Shown one piece after another: positions 1 through 7,486 of a stretch of 30,511 nt of DNA. Source of the DNA: a virus. The notes under the pieces are model-generated. The model was not told the origin of the DNA and searched no databases. It worked only from the letters and a program-made list of their open reading frames with translations. Every line of letters starts with the position of its first letter. The stretch's first letter is position 1. The stretch lies in the IMG/VR virus record IMGVR_UViG_3300025305_000089, positions 1 to 30,511 of that record. One strand, given 5' to 3'. A program made the position numbers and the translations under genes.

Positions 1-127
1 CTCTGTCGCTTGATTCTTGACTAAATATTTGTGCCGCCTCGTTCTCATAACGAGCGTACTCCAGTCCAAACAATGCGTTAAGACCAGGTTCTAGCTCTTT
101 GGCGAGCTGGGCTCTATTAATAGCCAT
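1..127 (-). CDS. Major capsid protein, N-terminal fragment
   Basis: Only the first 42 codons lie in the window; the gene continues beyond coordinate 1. It opens with ATG at 127, preceded by a clear AGGAG ribosome-binding site 8 nt upstream. The visible start, MAINRAQLAKELEPGLNALF, resembles the opening of major capsid proteins of marine tailed phages as I remember them. The position supports this: it follows the portal, scaffold-like and decoration-like genes, where the capsid gene is expected. The HK97-type fold itself cannot be seen from so short a piece, so the call rests on context and a remembered N-terminus. Confidence 0.65.
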   Translation of the reverse strand, partial: MAINRAQLAKELEPGLNALFGLEYARYENEAAQIFSQESSDR

Positions 128-143
128 TATTTAATCTCCTAGT

Positions 144-728
144 CTACACGCCCAGCGTACCAGTACCACCCATAAGTTGAGAGTTGTTGATTTTTACGAC
201 AAGAATTGAATTGTTCGCAGTAGTGTTATTACTTGGAACATTGTAAAAATCTATTAGTCTCACTTGAAGAGTAGCAGTAGTGTCCGCTGAACTTGAATCT
301 ATTTCTACGCCAGACACACCCGTAGTGGTATTGCCTGCGCCGAAAATGAGATCCGCATTTTCATTTAGATTGGCTGCAACTATATTACTGACAACAGAAT
401 CCTGCTGAGCAATAAATGTTTGCATTGGATTATCCCATACAAATGCTTTCGCATCCCCTGGAGCTAAGCTCGCAGGAAAATATGGGGACCAGGTTGGTTT
501 GCTTGTTGTAGGGTCCGTATAAAAACAGCCTCCAAACACGCCCAATAGAGGGTTCGTCGCCGCCGCTACTTCAATGGTTCCGTCACTTTTATATTTAACG
601 GGGTCCCCTGTGAAGATAGCTGTGCTTTGAGTGTCTCCGATCGGGTACTGTGATTGTCCACCATTATTATCCGTTTGTCCCTGACATGCAACTGGTATCA
701 GCCCGAAGGCCGCATCAATGTTTGCCAT
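144..728 (-). CDS. Capsid-associated or decoration-like structural protein
   Basis: This 194-residue protein lies directly upstream of the capsid gene, 16 nt away. It opens with MANIDAAFGLIPV and contains the phrase FTGDPVKYKSDGTIEVA near residues 40-54, then a G-V-F-G-G-C-F-Y-T-D stretch. That pattern is familiar from small head proteins encoded beside capsid genes in marine phages. It is rich in Gly, Thr, Asn and Ala, has no transmembrane segment or enzymatic motif, and looks beta-rich. A role as decoration or minor head protein is inferred from position and composition. A head-fibre base or another virion protein is the main alternative. Confidence 0.55.
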   Translation of the reverse strand: MANIDAAFGLIPVACQGQTDNNGGQSQYPIGDTQSTAIFTGDPVKYKSDGTIEVAAATNPLLGVFGGCFYTDPTTSKPTWSPYFPASLAPGDAKAFVWDNPMQTFIAQQDSVVSNIVAANLNENADLIFGAGNTTTGVSGVEIDSSSADTTATLQVRLIDFYNVPSNNTTANNSILVVKINNSQLMGGTGTLGV

Positions 729-769
729 ATTGACATCCTTTTAATAATGTTTGGTGACGCCTTTCCAAC

Positions 770-1240
770 CTATTTGGACTTGGCACCTCCACCAAAAGTT
801 ACTCTGCTTTGCCGTTCTTTTGAGATTGGCATCGCTGGATGCTCGTCTTTCATTAAATCATTCTCAATAGATGCTTGCTGATCGGCAGTGAGATTCTTAA
901 AATAATCATCTCTATCCTGTTTTACTTCGATCGGACATCTCATCAAGATCAATCCTCCAACTCCTATAACACCTTTATACTTACCTTCAGCAATCGCCGG
1001 TAGATCCAATCGATCTGGATATTCACTAGCTTTCACTGGTTCATATCCGCTTCGTATGCGTCCCATGACGTTTTTTTCGTCCTGGGTACCTCGAAACTCG
1101 AATCGTATCCATCGATGATGAAAGCCTTCAGGTGGTTCCGGTGCCTCTAAGTTGGATGGAGGAACCCATCCTCTTTTACGAGCAACCTTTTCACGGGTTT
1201 CAGCTTTGCGTGAGGTTTTCAGTTTTGTTTTTACAGTCAT
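770..1240 (-). CDS. Conserved phage head-region protein of unknown function
   Basis: A 156-residue protein with a strongly basic N-terminus (K/R-rich over residues 1-25), then a Trp/Arg-rich core that includes HHRWIRFEFRGTQDEKN and the phrase GYEPVKASEYP. The middle holds a hydrophobic stretch with GVIGVGGLILMRCP, and the C-terminus is basic and Gly-rich. I have no named family for it, though proteins of this style recur next to scaffold and capsid genes in marine phages. It starts 1 nt after the stop of the scaffold-like gene, so it is almost certainly cotranscribed and translationally linked with the head genes. A virion or assembly role is inferred from context only. Confidence 0.5.
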   Translation of the reverse strand: MTVKTKLKTSRKAETREKVARKRGWVPPSNLEAPEPPEGFHHRWIRFEFRGTQDEKNVMGRIRSGYEPVKASEYPDRLDLPAIAEGKYKGVIGVGGLILMRCPIEVKQDRDDYFKNLTADQQASIENDLMKDEHPAMPISKERQSRVTFGGGAKSK

Positions 1241-1241
1241 A

Positions 1242-2192
1242 TTACGCCTCCTTCACGTGTTTTGCGTATTCTTCCAAGGGCACACCAAGTTTTTTTGCGA
1301 TAGCTACTTGTGAAGGTGTGAGTCTCACAGTGCGGCGCCCAGAAGGCGATGTTCTAACGGCCGAAGCAACTTTTTGTTTCGGCTTTGTTACGGTCCCCCC
1401 ATCAAATTTATGAGGAAATTCTTTTCGTATACGTTTGTCTATCTCACTATAATACTCATCTGTCCTAGGATCAACCCCTTCTTCAACTAATTCCCTATGA
1501 ATATCGTATGCTGTGTAGGTCATTGCATTCTGAGTTCCAAACCAATCATTATTTGATGCCCACTTTTCAGCTTTCAAATCACGGGGAGGAGGGGGTGGTT
1601 GATCCGCACTTCCTCCTTCAGACACTTGAGTGACTTCCTGTTGTTGTTGGGTTTTTCGTTGTATAGCCTTGGCTTTTGATACTTTCAAGCGTTCATCTTC
1701 AATGGTCAAACGAGCAATTTCCTGCTGAGCTGCAACTTGTTTTTCAACATCTTGCGCATTCATTGCGGCCTCAAGAGCTCTTTTTGCAAATTCACGTTGA
1801 TTAGTAAGAGCCTTTTCTCTTTCCGCTAACATTGTGTCCGTTTGAACCAAAGTAGAACTTTTAAGTGTATCAAACTTCTTTTTCGCTGCTTCAGCATACT
1901 CGATAGCGGCGTGTTCGCGTCTTTCCGCTTCACGCATTTTTTTAGTTAATTTATCAATTCGTTTTTTTACCCCCGCGCTGTATTCTTCCAGTTCTTCTTC
2001 TTTAGTTTCTTGGGGCTGTTCTTTTACTTCTACTTCTTCTTTTTCTTCTACTACTTCAACAATAGGAGCATCTTCTTTTGTTACTTCTTCAATACCTTTT
2101 TCTTTATCTTCTTTTAATGTTACATCAACAGAATTACCCGACGTATCAATAGGTACTAATTTTTCTGATGATGATGATGTTGTTTCGGGCAT
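1242..2192 (-). CDS. Scaffolding-like head assembly protein
   Basis: A 316-residue, highly charged protein. Residues about 20-70 are dominated by Glu with runs such as EEKEEVEVKEQPQETKEEE. Residues about 75-195 are rich in K, E, A, Q and R with heptad-like spacing, as in a long coiled coil, then comes a PPPPP run. The C-terminal third is more ordered, with W and Y residues, and ends in a basic tail (about 270-316). An acidic, coiled-coil protein just before the capsid gene is the usual profile of a phage internal scaffold, whose basic C-terminus binds the capsid protein. No protease motif is visible. Function is inferred from architecture and position. Confidence 0.6.
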   Translation of the reverse strand: MPETTSSSSEKLVPIDTSGNSVDVTLKEDKEKGIEEVTKEDAPIVEVVEEKEEVEVKEQPQETKEEELEEYSAGVKKRIDKLTKKMREAERREHAAIEYAEAAKKKFDTLKSSTLVQTDTMLAEREKALTNQREFAKRALEAAMNAQDVEKQVAAQQEIARLTIEDERLKVSKAKAIQRKTQQQQEVTQVSEGGSADQPPPPPRDLKAEKWASNNDWFGTQNAMTYTAYDIHRELVEEGVDPRTDEYYSEIDKRIRKEFPHKFDGGTVTKPKQKVASAVRTSPSGRRTVRLTPSQVAIAKKLGVPLEEYAKHVKEA

Positions 2193-2204
2193 GGTGCCTC
2201 CATG

Positions 2205-2612
2205 TTATAAAATATTGGATGGCAAAATATCCCGTGGATCATCCAGAACAGCGAGTACTTCGTCATCATTAATTATGCGTAGCTCTCCCCCTTCAATCTG
2301 AATGCGTGATCCTGAATACTTGGTAATCAAGACCCAATCTCCTTCTTTGCACCAAGGGCCAGTTGGAAATCGATCTTTATCTTTATATGCTTCAGAACCT
2401 ATTCTTAAAACTTTACAAATATTTGTTGTTATCTGTGCCTGATCAATTGTCTCATCAGTGAGATGAATACCAGAAGAAGTTTTAGAATCCAGCTTTAAGG
2501 GAAATAGTACAATCCTAAACCCACATGGCGTAGGAATTTTATCCAGTTCTTGTTTCTGTTTTTCTAATTTCTTACCGTCCCATACATGTTTGGGTACAAT
2601 TAATTTATTCAT
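2205..2612 (-). CDS. GroES-like co-chaperonin (Cpn10 family)
   Basis: A 135-residue protein matching the chaperonin-10 plan. Residues 29-39 (PCGFRIVLFPL) fit the first strand. Residues 43-57 (SKTSSGIHLTDETID) fit the mobile loop that contacts GroEL. Residues 91-123 (GDWVLITKYSG, then LRIINDDEVLAVL) fit the final barrel strands. It has about 25 extra N-terminal residues compared with a bacterial GroES of about 95-100 residues. Phage co-chaperonins such as T4 gp31 redirect host GroEL to fold the capsid protein, and the location among head genes supports the same job here. The start overlaps the end of the upstream gene by 8 nt. No GroEL is encoded in the window. Confidence 0.8.
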   Translation of the reverse strand: MNKLIVPKHVWDGKKLEKQKQELDKIPTPCGFRIVLFPLKLDSKTSSGIHLTDETIDQAQITTNICKVLRIGSEAYKDKDRFPTGPWCKEGDWVLITKYSGSRIQIEGGELRIINDDEVLAVLDDPRDILPSNIL

Positions 2613-2799
2613 CTTCTAGCTCCGTTTTCTTTAGCAGGTCCGTGAGTTCCTGTTGTTCTTGTTCAAGGGCGTGTAATTTACCAGTCAAATACCGATATTC
2701 CGCCCAATCATTAGCGCCCGTCAATATAGCTTGTTTTACTTGGTCTTGTCTAGCATTTAATTGTTTCTTGTAATAAGTGAAAAAATTCTCAAATCTCAT
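2605..2799 (-). CDS. Small helical phage protein, unknown function
   Basis: A 64-residue protein that looks almost wholly helical. The N-terminus is aromatic and basic (MRFENFFTYYKKQL), followed by RQDQVKQAILTGANDWAEYR and an amphipathic Leu/Glu/Gln tail ending LEDE. It sits between the lysozyme and GroES-like genes, 3 nt after the lysozyme stop, and its end overlaps the GroES-like start by 8 nt, so it is part of the late operon. Short proteins of this composition are common between lysis and head genes in phages, but I know of no assigned role. It could be a virion or assembly accessory protein. Confidence 0.55.
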   Translation of the reverse strand: MRFENFFTYYKKQLNARQDQVKQAILTGANDWAEYRYLTGKLHALEQEQQELTDLLKKTELEDE

Positions 2800-2802
2800 G
2801 TA

Positions 2803-3228
2803 CTACATGCACTGTTTCATTATTTCAGAAAGTTCAGTACATCTTGCTGGCGTCTGTTTAGCCCAACGTGAGTCGAGCATCTGTACGTGGGCCTCAAAAT
2901 AGTCTTTTTCTTCCAACGCCAAAAGCATCTTCTTAAAATTCCGAACGCCCTGGGTGCCCAATTGAAACACCATTTCAATTATGCAATTTTTTGCTTCGAT
3001 ATGCAGTTCCGTTATATGACCAACAAGTTGGTTGGCACCTTCTCGTGCTTTCTCCAGATCCTTATGAAAAAGATTCAGAAGTTCAGGTTTTGTGTATTCT
3101 ATTCCTTCTTCAAAATTATCCTTTTCCGTGATGAGATGGCCGTAGCCTATGGTTTTTTTTCCAAGTGAATCTTTATAAATTTTTTTACGGAATCCTTCAT
3201 GGTCCATGATTCGTTTTTCGAGCATCAT
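2803..3228 (-). CDS. Endolysin, T4-type lysozyme (GH24 muramidase)
   Basis: A 141-residue enzyme that would cleave peptidoglycan between N-acetylmuramic acid and N-acetylglucosamine to release progeny. The GH24 catalytic triad falls at the T4 lysozyme positions: Glu11 (in DHEGF), Asp20 (in YKDSLG) and Thr26 (in KKTIGYGH). The C-terminal helical lobe has the expected F-Q-L-G-x-x-G-V-x-x-F motif near residues 88-98, and an SRW. It is slightly shorter than T4 lysozyme (164 residues). No signal peptide or transmembrane segment is visible, so export would depend on the holin at 3967-4377. The start overlaps the stop of the preceding gene in an ATGA arrangement; a second Met follows immediately. 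Confidence 0.9.
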   Translation of the reverse strand: MMLEKRIMDHEGFRKKIYKDSLGKKTIGYGHLITEKDNFEEGIEYTKPELLNLFHKDLEKAREGANQLVGHITELHIEAKNCIIEMVFQLGTQGVRNFKKMLLALEEKDYFEAHVQMLDSRWAKQTPARCTELSEIMKQCM

Positions 3229-3392
3229 ACGTAGAGTTTCGTCCTTGGCCTTTTTTCCGGAAGCATGCGCCCGAACCCGCGCGGGGTTATGATCACAGGG
3301 CCTCCCTTGTTATATTTCTTTGCCCACCTTTTAGCGATTTCAGGCTTGTTGGCAAATAAAAACTTCTTCTGCTTTTCAGACTTGAAAGGCAT
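3225..3392 (-). CDS. Small basic phage protein (MPFKSEKQ type)
   Basis: A 55-residue protein beginning MPFKSEKQKKFLFANKPEIA and continuing with KRWAKKYNKGGPV. Phage proteins opening with MPFKSE(A/K)QRR and continuing PEIAKRW are common in packaging and head regions and are usually annotated as hypothetical. The protein is very basic, with no membrane segment or metal-binding motif. Its TGA stop overlaps the lysozyme start by 4 nt (ATGA), which indicates translational coupling. A DNA- or virion-associated role is possible but not shown by the sequence. Confidence 0.7.
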   Translation of the reverse strand: MPFKSEKQKKFLFANKPEIAKRWAKKYNKGGPVIITPRGFGRMLPEKRPRTKLYV

Positions 3393-3402
3393 TTTTGCCT
3401 CT

Positions 3403-3816
3403 CTATGAAAAACCTTTGAGCGTTTCCGCTAACCGTGCACGCTGTCCAAGTTTGCCTTTTTTCTTCGCAGCGGAAGCTAATGTTTTCGCTGGAATTGTTT
3501 TTCCTTTTTTAACTCCCAATGACGCACGTAGCGCCCCTGGTTTCTTGATGGCTTTTTGAATCCATTTACCGTCTTTTGCCTTAATGACCGATCCTTCTCG
3601 TGATCCTTTTGCCTTAGGCCCTGAGAGTGTGGATCCTTCTCGTGATCCTCTTACAGTTGCCCCTCTGATGACAGATGTTTCCGCCGAACTTGGGACAACT
3701 TTTCCACCACTCTTATATTTTTTAACCATTTTCTGTCCTGTCGTCTCAGCATGTTTTTTGGCCTTTTTAATTCCTACTTTGGTGTAGGGATATTTTTTAT
3801 TTCCAACTATTGGCAT
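3403..3816 (-). CDS. Lys-rich phage protein with internal GSREGS repeats
   Basis: A 137-residue, extremely basic protein. The opening MPIVGNKKYPYTKVGIKKAK is a signature seen in small proteins of marine phages. Residues about 50-80 contain two copies of (R/K)GSREGS, encoded by a 17-nt direct DNA repeat. The C-terminal half carries KWIQKAIKKPGALRASLGV, then GKTIP and a KKGKLGQRARLAETL tail, a second familiar phage segment. No catalytic residues or membrane segments are visible. It lies within the late gene block and starts right at the stop of the 47-residue gene upstream (TAAATG). A virion or DNA-binding role is likely from charge and position but unproven. Confidence 0.6.
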   Translation of the reverse strand: MPIVGNKKYPYTKVGIKKAKKHAETTGQKMVKKYKSGGKVVPSSAETSVIRGATVRGSREGSTLSGPKAKGSREGSVIKAKDGKWIQKAIKKPGALRASLGVKKGKTIPAKTLASAAKKKGKLGQRARLAETLKGFS

Positions 3817-3960
3817 TTAATCCTCCTCTTCAGAAATTATTTCTTCCATCTTCTCAACTATCTCCTCTTCCTTTTCATGAAGAGCTGCAAGCTTGTCCAA
3901 TAACTTTTGAATTCTTTGAAGGGGTGTTTGTTTCTTTTTCTTAGTTTTTGACGTCATCAT
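3817..3960 (-). CDS. Small charged coiled-coil protein
   Basis: A 47-residue protein with a Lys-rich start (MMTSKTKKKKQTPLQRIQKL) and an acidic helical tail rich in Glu with regularly spaced Leu, Ile and Met, suggesting a short coiled coil. The stop TAA is followed directly by the ATG of the next gene, so the two are likely translationally coupled. An AAGGAG-type ribosome-binding site lies just before the start. The frame fills an otherwise empty 150-nt gap in a tightly packed operon, which is the main support for it being real. No function can be assigned. Confidence 0.6.
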   Translation of the reverse strand: MMTSKTKKKKQTPLQRIQKLLDKLAALHEKEEEIVEKMEEIISEEED

Positions 3961-3966
3961 TTCTCC

Positions 3967-4377
3967 TTATTTGGTTAATCCTTTGGCTTTTTCGAAGGAC
4001 CTCATTCCCGCTACGCCGAGCATTGAAGTGACGATTGCGAGCAAGGGGCCAGTTTGAATCTCCGGGGCTGTTAAGTTTAATCCTGCAAACTTACTGTACC
4101 ATTCTATGCAGGGGGATAGAAGGAACTCGAATCCGAGAGCCAAGGCTCCCATCCAGCCGATCGCGGGCCGCCAGCCCGAAACAAATACGGACCGGTGACC
4201 AGCTTCTTTAGCGTTTACATCCAATTGCTTTTCAGCAAGTTTTTGCTGGATGCGTTGCATCAAAATCTTTTTATCTAATTTCTCTTCCTCTGAAGTATGT
4301 AACTCATCAATCACACCAGAGATTTGTTTTAAGGCTCCGTTTTTACCGCCTAACAATCCACTGATGAGGTTTAACAT
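3967..4377 (-). CDS. Holin, GTA-type three-transmembrane family
   Basis: A 136-residue protein. The first 65 residues are helical and charged. Then RSVFVSGWRPAIGWMGALAL (about 62-81) leads into a hydrophobic segment through GFEFLLSP. A second hydrophobic stretch, TGPLLAIVTSMLGVAGMRSFEK, lies at about 109-130. The S-G-W-R-P-x-I-G-W phrase is a hallmark of the GTA_holin_3TM family (PF11351) known from gene transfer agents and phages of alphaproteobacteria. It would form inner-membrane lesions that let the lysozyme at 2803-3228 reach peptidoglycan. Its start overlaps the stop of the 43-residue membrane protein gene (TAATG), so the two are probably one lysis unit. Confidence 0.85.
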   Translation of the reverse strand: MLNLISGLLGGKNGALKQISGVIDELHTSEEEKLDKKILMQRIQQKLAEKQLDVNAKEAGHRSVFVSGWRPAIGWMGALALGFEFLLSPCIEWYSKFAGLNLTAPEIQTGPLLAIVTSMLGVAGMRSFEKAKGLTK

Positions 4378-4508
4378 TATACAGCTCCTGAAATTTTTCC
4401 TAGAACTACAATTACTATAATGGCGACGATACCGGCTTTAATCCAGTCTTTCATTCCCCATTCGCTCCACTCTTTTAAGTGTTGCCATATATCCTTTAAA
4501 AGTTTCAT
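4377..4508 (-). CDS. Small single-pass membrane protein beside the holin
   Basis: A 43-residue protein with an amphipathic Trp-rich N-terminus (MKLLKDIWQHLKEWSEWGMK) followed by one strong transmembrane helix (AGIVAIIVIVVLG). A GGAGG ribosome-binding site lies just upstream of the ATG. The stop overlaps the holin start as TAATG, a strong sign of translational coupling. By position it could be a holin partner, antiholin or pinholin-like protein; those roles are inferred and the family is not named. Confidence 0.7.
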   Translation of the reverse strand: MKLLKDIWQHLKEWSEWGMKDWIKAGIVAIIVIVVLGKISGAV

Positions 4509-4540
4509 AGAAACCTCCTTTTTAATTGAAAATGAATTTA

Positions 4541-4768
4541 CTAAAAAACGCCCTTAAAAGCAACCTTCTTAATTTGCATCTTACTACGTTGCCCTTTTGG
4601 TCCCTTACCTAAATTATCTACAACCTTTGGTCCAGGTATTGCAACCTGCGCTGTGGATACTTCGGATGTCTTGTTGACATTAGGGCCTGCATAAGGATTC
4701 ATCTCGTTAGAGACAGTCATTTTCGCATTGGGATATTTAGATCCATTTATATATTTTGCTGTAGCCAT
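4541..4768 (-). CDS. Small basic late protein, unknown function
   Basis: A 75-residue protein starting MATAKYINGSKYPNAKMTVS and ending in a Lys-rich tail (KGPKGQRSKMQIKKVAFKGV). It is polar, with many Asn, Pro and Gly, and has no membrane segment or enzymatic motif. It starts 8 nt after the preceding gene and has an AGGAG-like ribosome-binding site. It is part of the late operon between the portal and holin genes. I do not recognise a family; a minor virion component is plausible from the neighbourhood. Confidence 0.55.
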   Translation of the reverse strand: MATAKYINGSKYPNAKMTVSNEMNPYAGPNVNKTSEVSTAQVAIPGPKVVDNLGKGPKGQRSKMQIKKVAFKGVF

Positions 4769-4776
4769 TTTTTCTC

Positions 4777-5073
4777 CTAGTGTATGGTTGGTTTTATCAG
4801 TTCAATAAAATCAGCCACATTGTTATCCATAACTTGCTGTCCCTGTTGCGGTCCTAATGTATCATAATACACAACTCGAGCGACACTCATCATAGCACCA
4901 GCTAAAAGTATACTATCTTCAGCACTTTTGGAAGTTTTTTCTACCATATTGAGTAAATTTTGAAAATAATGCTGTAACCTTAAATCCGCATTAGTCATAA
5001 ACTCATCATTAGATTTATTTACCACTTTTACCTTCCCAACATTAGTTATCAAAACGGACATTTTTCTGAACAT
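4777..5073 (-). CDS. Small helical protein downstream of portal
   Basis: A protein of about 98 residues from the chosen ATG at 5073 (MFRKMSVLITNVGKVKVV). The frame stays open to a TTG at 5106, and another ATG at 5061 is equally possible. All options overlap the portal end (5042), by 20 to 65 nt. The body looks helical, with LRLQHYFQNLLNMVEKTSK and a C-terminal DNNVADFIELIKPTIH. It has no recognisable domain. Position directly after the portal suggests a head-completion, adaptor or assembly protein, but that is only context. Confidence 0.5.
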   Translation of the reverse strand: MFRKMSVLITNVGKVKVVNKSNDEFMTNADLRLQHYFQNLLNMVEKTSKSAEDSILLAGAMMSVARVVYYDTLGPQQGQQVMDNNVADFIELIKPTIH

Positions 5074-7486
5074 CCACTCTTCTTGGACTTTTTTTACTCT
5101 TTTCAATCTCTTTTTGCTTAGTTAAGTTAACATTAGCCCGTAATTGAGCAATATCTTCCTGCGATTGTATCTTGTCTTGTGTTAATCTAGCATCTTGATC
5201 CAATTTATCCTGATCGATACCTATTTTAGCCTCATCGGCGCGAGTTTTTCGATCAATGTCCTGTTCACGAAGATTAATTTCTTGTTGTTTAAGGTCTATG
5301 AGTGGATCTTCTCCTAATACTTCCATCATTTCTTGTTCTTCTGTTACCATTTCCTCAATCATTGAAGCAATCTTCTCGGCTATCTGTTGTTCCATTGCTT
5401 CCTGGAACTGAATTTGCAGTTCTTGAGGTAATTGACCACCATATTGTTGGGCTTGCTCTTGAATTGCTTGTGCATTTTCTTCTTCCACTTCCGCTCTAGC
5501 CTGTAAGCCCACATGTTCAACAATATGACCTTGTAAAATTGACATTACTTGAGGATTATTTTTAACTAAAATAGAAGACATGAACGCACGATGTGCATCA
5601 ATATGAGCTAATTGGTTTTGTTGTCTAAATGCCAAAAGAGGCTCTCCTTTTAAGGAAGCTGCATTTTCTACTGCTGGATCTTTTGGTTGAGGCGGTTCAG
5701 GAACAGGTAAAATAGTATCAATGTCCTTTACTCCTAGTGCCTGATACATACGATGATAGGCTTCATACATATTATGAGCCTGAGGATCGGCTTGTGCTAA
5801 TTGCAACTGTGTCTGTGCCAATGTCACACGCTGGGCCATGGAAAAAATATTTGGATCTGAAACAGGAATAATATCTATTTCATCACTAAAATCTTCTGCC
5901 TTTAAACTTGGAACCGCATCTTTTCCAACTTCATAGGGATACATTGGAGGAAGGGATTCTGCAAATATTTTTGCTAATAATTTAAATTCAATTTTTTGTG
6001 CATAATGTAGGCGCTTATGAATAGCTGACATAATACGAGCACCTCGTTCCATGAGGGCCATTGTAGTTCCGACAGGTGCATTGGATGCAACACTGTCCCC
6101 GATCTTTTGATCAGCAACAGAAGCAAATCGTGTTCCCGCTTCTACAACGAAGCCTAATAAAGCAAATAAGGTTTGGCTTGGTTCTTTATAAGGTAAAGGT
6201 AGCAACCCTTGGCGAAGATCGCCCGAAGGGGCGTCTACATCCCTGAATTCTCCTGGTTGGAGTGGATTGTCATCGTCTTTAATGCGCAGTCCTCGAGCTT
6301 TAAAACCCGCTGGGAGATTGGACAGCGTACCTGCATCGATAAGTTGTCTAAGAGCTGACGTTGCGGTTCTTGATAAACCCCCGAGCATGTGGATAAGACC
6401 AAAACCGTAAAAGCTAAAGCCAGGTAAGAACTTATAATGAACAAAATACTGTTTCTTTTTCTTCTTGGGATCTTCTTCATTGTAATTTCGGTAAATAGAA
6501 AGAACCTGTGCAGATCCCTCATCTAAGGTGACAATGTAAGGAACTTTAATTCCGTCTTCACTATCTATGCCTTCAATGTTTAAATCAACATGCATTTCCA
6601 ATAATTGATAATCCTCTTTTTGATAGGATTTTTTCATTCCTGAAATCTGATCTTCTTTCTCCTGAACTCCTGTTTCCGTGGCGGATACCATGAGATCCAC
6701 ATCGCGGTACAGTCCCGCTACTTGTAATTTTCTTACTTCATTTTTACTTCTACGAATAGTGTGAGTAACACGTTCGCATGACGGCAAGTCCGTTGCTAAG
6801 TAAGGAACATATAAATCATCTGAGGAAATAAATTTTGATACAGCGCGTTCCAGTCCTTCATCATAATAGACTTTTTTAAATGCCGATCCTGACAAAGGTA
6901 AATAAAATAATAATGAATCCAGATCAGGATCATATTCTTCCATAACATGGGAAATTTGATAATTCATATAGTCCTTCACCCGTTGAGCCTGATCCTCTTT
7001 TTGAGTGGTAATGTGTCCTAGAATTTGTGTATTAACCGGTCCTCCTGGTGGCAATAATTCTTTATAGGCTTGCGCTTGGAATTGTGTAATGGCTTCAGAC
7101 AGCATAGGGTGCGTGACACTGCTTGCTCCCGCAAAAGGCATTGTTCGTTCCTGATATTTAAATCCTAAAAGATCCAGTCCCTTTTTGTAGGTGTCTTCCC
7201 AATCCTGTCGTGACGCCTTGTCGTCCTCAAAAGCTTCCCGCAGCTCGTTGGATATTCTTCCCAATTGGGACTCTTCCAGAACTTCAGCCAGATTCATATC
7301 AAAACTGGTTTCAATAGGTCTTTCCTGTTCTCCCACAATAGCGCTTCCATCATCCAACAATTCTATGTCAGGTCGCGTTCCATCCTCTACTTGCATTTCC
7401 ACCATTTGCTGTATCGCTTGTTCCTGTTCTTCAGGAAATCCTGGTGGTGGGTTGGGAGTAAATCCAATAGGTCTGTCAATCGCCAT
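5042..7486 (-). CDS. Portal protein, P22-like type
   Basis: An 814-residue protein forming the dodecameric ring through which DNA is packaged and ejected. The N-terminal half carries portal hallmarks: DDKASRQDWEDTYKKGLDLL, the phrase PFAGASSVTHPMLSEAITQFQ around residues 110-140, then KAYKELLPP-type and LPLSGSAFKKVYYDE sequence. The C-terminal 200 residues are a long Gln/Glu-rich helical region (QAIQEQAQQYGG, LKQQEINLREQDIDRK), matching the helical barrel of P22-like portals and their unusual length. It starts with ATG overlapping the stop of the upstream gene (TAATG). Family membership is judged by motif and length; a podovirus-like morphology is inferred, not shown. Confidence 0.85.
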   Translation of the reverse strand: MAIDRPIGFTPNPPPGFPEEQEQAIQQMVEMQVEDGTRPDIELLDDGSAIVGEQERPIETSFDMNLAEVLEESQLGRISNELREAFEDDKASRQDWEDTYKKGLDLLGFKYQERTMPFAGASSVTHPMLSEAITQFQAQAYKELLPPGGPVNTQILGHITTQKEDQAQRVKDYMNYQISHVMEEYDPDLDSLLFYLPLSGSAFKKVYYDEGLERAVSKFISSDDLYVPYLATDLPSCERVTHTIRRSKNEVRKLQVAGLYRDVDLMVSATETGVQEKEDQISGMKKSYQKEDYQLLEMHVDLNIEGIDSEDGIKVPYIVTLDEGSAQVLSIYRNYNEEDPKKKKKQYFVHYKFLPGFSFYGFGLIHMLGGLSRTATSALRQLIDAGTLSNLPAGFKARGLRIKDDDNPLQPGEFRDVDAPSGDLRQGLLPLPYKEPSQTLFALLGFVVEAGTRFASVADQKIGDSVASNAPVGTTMALMERGARIMSAIHKRLHYAQKIEFKLLAKIFAESLPPMYPYEVGKDAVPSLKAEDFSDEIDIIPVSDPNIFSMAQRVTLAQTQLQLAQADPQAHNMYEAYHRMYQALGVKDIDTILPVPEPPQPKDPAVENAASLKGEPLLAFRQQNQLAHIDAHRAFMSSILVKNNPQVMSILQGHIVEHVGLQARAEVEEENAQAIQEQAQQYGGQLPQELQIQFQEAMEQQIAEKIASMIEEMVTEEQEMMEVLGEDPLIDLKQQEINLREQDIDRKTRADEAKIGIDQDKLDQDARLTQDKIQSQEDIAQLRANVNLTKQKEIEKSKKSPRRVDVQKNVRFDN

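Noticed and set aside
3590-3648. 17-nt direct repeat as a mobile-element footprint
   Set aside because: It stays in frame and encodes the GSREGS peptide repeat in a Lys-rich protein, so it is better explained as internal duplication.
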